From: Parus major
Taxonomy: Eukaryota > Chordata > Aves > Passeriformes > Paridae
Direction: 5' to 3'
NCBI RefSeq assembly: GCF_001522545.3
Contig: NC_031768.1
Span: forward strand, 90,506,230 to 90,570,229
Length of the DNA stretch: 64,000 nucleotides
Position numbers and translations under genes: made by a program. Below, one piece after another: positions 59,000-64,000 of this stretch. The notes under the pieces were generated by a model. It did no database searches. It saw nothing but the letters and a program-made list of their open reading frames with translations, and was not told the DNA's origin. The stretch's first letter is position 1, and the number at the start of each line of letters is the position of its first letter.

Positions 59000-61900
59000 A
59001 AGATTTAAAAATAAAAGGAACAGTTTGAAAATGTAAAGGACAAACTGTAAAATAGCTGTTAGAGTGGGTATGGGAAGCTTGCAACAAGATAATGTTGTAG
59101 GTCAGCTCTTCTGGGCAAGATACTATACCAGGATGTTTTGGATTTACAGGACCCATCCAGTCCCAGTGAGACCCAGCTGGGGTCATTAGACAGTCTCCTA
59201 AAAAGGCTCAGAACAGAGCTGGCAGATGTCTCTAGGAGATGATCCAGTTTTGGAGGAACCCCAGACCCTAGGAGATTTGAAAGGAGCAGGCAGGGGCCAC
59301 AGCAGAATGGTTCTAGCTGCAACAGGAAAGAGATGAGAGTGTGCTGTGACAGAGAGTGGAGTTACTGGCAGGTCCTCTCAGGAGTGGAGGGACTGACCAG
59401 CTGCCTTACACACAGGCAAACAGCTGCACAACACGTGTGCTAGGACACTTAAAGCTGTTAACTTTGCTGCAATACTGGCAATTATTTCTGAAAAGGCAGG
59501 CAGATTTGAGGAGATACTTAAAAGGCATTCTCTTTAAGAAGAGTCAATGACCTTCAGAAAATCACTGTAAGTAACTATTTTTTCAGTCTAATTTTTATTT
59601 CCATCAAAATAATAAAACATTTGGAAAATTACCATGAAGTTCATAGGCAATGAAACCATAAGCAATGGCAATTGTACAGAGAAACTCCATGGCCAAACTA
59701 ATGCATGTGCTTTTTGTAAAGAGCATAAATTTGGAAGACAAAGGACATCCATAACACATGTGGATTGTTGCAAAATATTGGATAGCTTTAAATTCTGTAT
59801 TACCTTACAGAATTCAGAGAGGAATACTGGAGAGTGAAAACTGTCCTTGGGAGCCTGAAAACATGGCTTTATAAAACTGACAGCTCATGCAGCTCCAAGG
59901 GAGAAATCCTTTCCCTGGCCTGACAATATCTTTGGGGAATTCGCCTATTTCTGCTTAAAATACAAACAAAAACTTGGGGCTTGACTCCTTGGAAGTTCCC
60001 CAGTGCTACCTGGCAGCTTTCTCTCTCTGTTCCACTCCTGGAAAAGTATCACTGGAATATCACTGAAGAGTTCTCCAAATCAGTCTCGCTAAATATGACA
60101 ATGTTGTCCTTGCTGCACTTCCCTAGAGCAGGCTCGTGTAACAAGCTCTGTGCTCTGAAGGCTGCTCCCATATCAGGATTTTGAATGTGCATGGGTGGCT
60201 TCTGAAAATGTTTTTACTTTCTCTTGTAATCTTGGCCTGCAAGCCACAGATGTTCCATGCAAAGCACGGTTGGCTGTGGCCACAATCCTCGGTTGGTTTG
60301 TAGATGATGCATCTGGCACTTGGATTGGGATGATAGCAACTAATGAACATAGTGAAATAAAAAGATTTATTTCCTTTCTTCCTGCCTGGACAGGAATGTT
60401 TTTCAGCTGAGCTTGTCTTTATAAATAATGCACTATTACACACAACTTCTATCTGTCATTTTAATTTGTTTCCTTTCGCTCTCCTCCCCCCACACATGTT
60501 CCTCTCCCTGTGGACTTTTCTGTTCACTTTCTCTCTTTCCCCTCCAGAGTCTTCTGTGTAAAAATGAAAAGGAGGAAAAAAGCTTCAGCTGAAAACTGCT
60601 ATTTGTTTACCTCCAAGCTGTCTGCCTGCTGTCCACATATATTGCTGTTTTGTCCCAAAGGGAAGAGTAACTCTTTGTGGGGAAAGCCCAAAACTTTTGG
60701 AGTTGGGCAAAGCCCTAAGTTCCTTTTCACAAAGACAGAGCTTGGCAAAAGCCTTGCCACCTGAAGAAATCTCAAAGGCTCAGGCTCACATCACATCCTG
60801 ATGGGCAACTGCAGGAACCTGTGAAGGAAAGCCTTGCTGAGATATGTTGCTCTTGCTCAAGGCTCAAGCTACAACAAAAGAGAGGAAAGGACAGACAGGT
60901 TTTTAATGAATAAAACCTCATTAGTAACATTTCTGGAGCTTCCCAGAAACTCAGTTTAGGAAGAATAATCTAATCTTCATGGGGGAAAAAAATGTTTCTC
61001 TGCCATTTAGACAGTGTGGGGAATGTGTCCAGCTCTTCCATGGACATCCCAAAAGGACATCAGCATTTGATTAAGGATCCCAGAACCTCAGCTGTTCATC
61101 TGTAGAATTAGGTTAATAACATCAAGTACTTGTATCTCTGTTTTTGAGGGCCCGAGGATGTCTCTCAGTGTGTGCTTGTCCCATGCCTGGCACAATGGAC
61201 CTGTTAGCACAGCTGAATAATTACAGAAAAACATTCTAGCAAAAGTAGGTGAGGGTGGAATGGAAGAATTTATGATGGCTACAGAGCCGTCATAAACTTG
61301 CTCTATACAAGTATAAATACCTTTCAGACAAGATGTCTCTGTTCTGCCAGGATGGGGGGAATGAATGCTGATATTTGCAGCCTGCATGCAAATTTTTTTG
61401 CCTTATCCCTGAAATAGCCAAGTTGCTGTCAGTGCTGTCAGAAATCTGGTCATTTGTGTCTGAGTTACTCCCCAAAGTGAGAAGGCGTTTTTAAGCACCT
61501 CTTGATGTGTTGGTTTAGCCCAAAGCTAATGGGAAACCTTCCATGACTTAGTCTGAGGCAGCATTAAAAATGTACACCTATGGCAAGGCCTGTTTTGGAA
61601 AGTTTCTTAAAGAAATTCTCATTTGTTCAGGTAGTGTTGTATTACCAGAACAGAAATGTTCTGCGGTGGGGCTTTGCTGAAGCTCACAGCAGAAACGAGG
61701 CACAGATCTGCTGCCTGGTCAATATGGCTCAAGCCATGACCTGCTCTCAGTGTCCCTAACCACTTCTCTTTTCTCTTTGTCACTCGAGTTCTTTTCCTGA
61801 GCTGGGTGGTTCTGGCTTTCCAGGCCCAGCTGAACTGAGACTTGCAAGTTTTTTGTAGGTAGATTTTGCTTTCAGATTTCTGCTTTGTGAAGTCACCAGC

Positions 61901-64000
61901 CCTTCAATGTTCTCAGATCTTCAAGAACTGATCTCTTCAAGGTACCCATCTACCCTTAGTTTCCTGGGCAGTTGGATACCCCCCAGGATCCAAATACTTG
62001 AGAGAGAGGGTAGAATGTCCTAAAATATTTCTGCTTTCTTCAAAATATTGATCCTCTCATGGTTTTACTGTTTCATTGTAAGAAAGGTTTCCTACAAAAA
62101 GATTAAAAAAATAAAGCTTACAGTTTCTTGGGGCAGTGAGTAGGGAGGAAAACTGTTTTTCTGGCTTTCTTTAACAATGCTCTCAATTGTTTGCCTACCT
62201 ATTTATTTCTGAACTTCTTATTGTTGGGCACACATGTCAGACACTACCAGGATAAAATATCTAATTGCTTGCACCAGTGTCTGTGTTGCACATGTTTCAC
62301 CCTCGTGTCTATGTTTATGCCATGAGAAACTACCTGGTCCAGTCAAATACCACTTCCAGCTACAGAAGGCCAGGATGTTTTTGAAAGAGGACTGTTGGTT
62401 AGAATCACAGAATCAAAGTTCTTGGCGTTGCTTGAGAAGAGCACTGGAAAACAACCCACTTATTAGCTGCCTCCTTATTGAAACCCCAGTGCAAAATATC
62501 CCTTATCTGCCCATTGTGGTTAGGGTTGGGGGTGTGTGTGACATCCAACCTAGGGAAGAGTTGCTTAGCAACTGTGTCCTGCCCTCAGGCTGCCTGCAGC
62601 TGCCTGTGATGTTCTGCTTTGATGATGGAAATTCTTCCATCTTGTGTTCTCAGGGCTCTCTGTGTGTATCCCGCTGGGTCCACGTTGTGTGCATAGATTT
62701 TTCTATTGAGCTTGTCTGATCTTACCAGCTTAGGTGCCAAACTCACCTGCTCCTGCAGTCTGAATTCATCTTTGTTAATTAAGGGCAAGGGTTGTTTTTC
62801 TGACTCCTGGTTTACACAAGAAACTTGTACCAGTTGAGTGCAAGTGATTTACAGGCTGGTTGTATAAACTGCTTCTTTTCCCTCTTTTGTGGAAACTGCT
62901 TCTCATGTGCTCTTGGGGTGCCATCAGAGGGTCTGAGGGAGATAGTCTACAAGGAGAGACTTGTCCTGAGTCAACTTAGAGGTACCTAAAGCAATTTTAA
63001 AATCTAATTTTAATGAGTCCCACTCGCAGTCTCTCAGTGTGAAGTGATCAAGTTATTGCTGTGACACTTGATTCAGTAAACACATTTTACTCTGTGGCTG
63101 AGCCGAGGGCACAGAGCAATGGATGGTCCTGCAAACAGCTGAATCAGAGGGAGATACTGCAGTTATTGACAGCTGCCCCCATGGTGCTGGTGATGCCAGC
63201 CCCCAAAGAGTTGTCAGCAGAGCTGGTTCTTTCATTGCTCCTCACTGTTTCAGTCTAAATGGCAAATTTGTCTTAAGGACTAAGCAAGTCTCAAAGCTGA
63301 TACAAGGCAGTAAGGTCTGGTGGAGAGCAGCTGACAGCAGGCTTCTCTTTTCCTGACTTGCTTGGTGTAGCAGAAGGTCCTGCCTGCAGTCTCAATCTCA
63401 TACTTGGGCAAGATGTTTGGTTACTCCATGAGCTCCAGGAACTGCAATGCTTTGGAGGATGGTACTGTATTCCTCTGGCATAAACAACCTGGGAGTCATT
63501 CAGAATGAAATGCCTCTGTAAAAGTGCTGAGTCTGTGAACAGACTCAGTCAAAAAAGCATCTCCCTTGTGAGCTACCTCTGCTGACAGCTCTTTCCACTG
63601 GTAGGGAGCAAAGGTGCTGAATATCAGAGCAGGAGAAGGAAATAGACAACTCTAGCTGCGTTTAGGTGAGGGCTTGTTTGCTTCCCGTGGTGCTTTCTCA
63701 AGATCAGTGTCAGAGTCTCCACAGGAAGAATTTTTCCCCTGTTTCTGCTGTCTCTGGGGAACTGTTTGATAGGCACCATGGATTTGCTTGCAAGCACTTT
63801 AAATAATTTCCAGAGCTTTAAGTCCCAGAAGGGGGTCTAATTCCCAGCTGAAGCTGCTCAGTGGTTCAGGTCAGACCCTGAGAGACGGCCTGTCTGATGA
63901 ACAGGTGCGCCCTATGGAGCAGGGAATGTCTCAAGTGCCTTAAAGGAGACTGTTGTTATTTGTAAACACATGTTAAGATATTTTGCCTGCGTTATGTTAT
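59000..64000. other. Intergenic, no gene seen
   Basis: This is unique sequence to the window end. A possible 20-30 base CR1 tail remnant (agaatcacagaatcaaagtt) lies at 62,402. The longest frame, 161 codons at 62,234-62,719, shows no domain-like features. Confidence 0.6.
62402..62430 (-). mobile_element. Possible very short CR1 tail remnant
   Basis: Only agaatcacagaatcaaagtt plus a few bases resemble the terminal octamer-type repeat of CR1; the following sequence does not continue the element. It could be a 5'-truncated insertion of minimal length or chance. Confidence 0.3.

Noticed and set aside
62234..62719. 161-codon plus-strand frame near the window end
   Set aside because: It is Cys/Leu/Val-rich without a signal or domain pattern, and a possible CR1 scrap lies within it. 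Treated as chance.
8840..64000. tRNA, rRNA, snRNA or other classical RNA genes
   Set aside because: I scanned for tRNA A/B boxes and conserved snRNA blocks by eye and saw none; a covariance-model search would be needed to exclude them.

Overview
This window is a piece of a vertebrate nuclear genome, most likely a bird and plausibly a passerine. The evidence is spliced coding exons with GT/AG borders, introns of only 0.2-1.2 kb between coding exons, and interspersed repeats that are almost all CR1-type (chicken repeat 1) LINE tails. The best-preserved CR1 copies carry the 'agaatcacagaatcactgggttggaagagacc' type end common in songbird genomes. That sequence and all other family assignments here are recognised from memory, not from a search. 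There are no bacterial genes, operons or CRISPR arrays.

Region 1 (1-8,840) holds the one protein-coding gene that I can support: IGSF11 (BT-IgSF/VSIG3), on the + strand. Six coding exons (1297-1460, 2645-2852, 3646-3801, 4805-4927, 5162-5312, 6011-6461) join in phase with consensus splice sites. They encode about 416 residues: an Ig V-type domain, an Ig C2-type domain, one membrane helix and a cytoplasmic tail ending in a PDZ ligand (Ser-Leu-Val). The first coding exon, with most of the signal peptide, lies upstream of the window; positions 1-1296 are the end of intron 1. A 3' UTR of about 2.4 kb follows, with a (TA)n tract, a (CTG)n tract and a 35-base A run, and ends at an AATAAA at 8809.

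Region 2 (about 8,840-64,000) is a 55 kb gene desert in which I see no coding gene. In human, the side downstream of IGSF11 is the long gene-poor interval towards LSAMP, so this fits conserved synteny (inference). The desert contains three young antisense CR1 tails, several strongly decayed sense-strand CR1/L3-like remnants, two GC- and CpG-rich islands (about 12,920-13,250 and 18,950-20,310), simple repeats and two assembly gaps (19,109-20,033 and 21,115-21,261). It also has a few non-repetitive stretches that look like candidate regulatory elements: a 106-nt AT-rich hairpin at 37,691, a TAATTA/octamer cluster at 45,514-45,832, and a patch that keeps its CpGs at about 44,470-44,560.

I looked for an undescribed biological system and did not find one. 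The most interesting leads are a possible alternative promoter and N-terminus for IGSF11 just upstream of exon 2, the gap-containing CpG island with an adjacent strong splice donor, and the hairpin and homeodomain-motif clusters in the desert.
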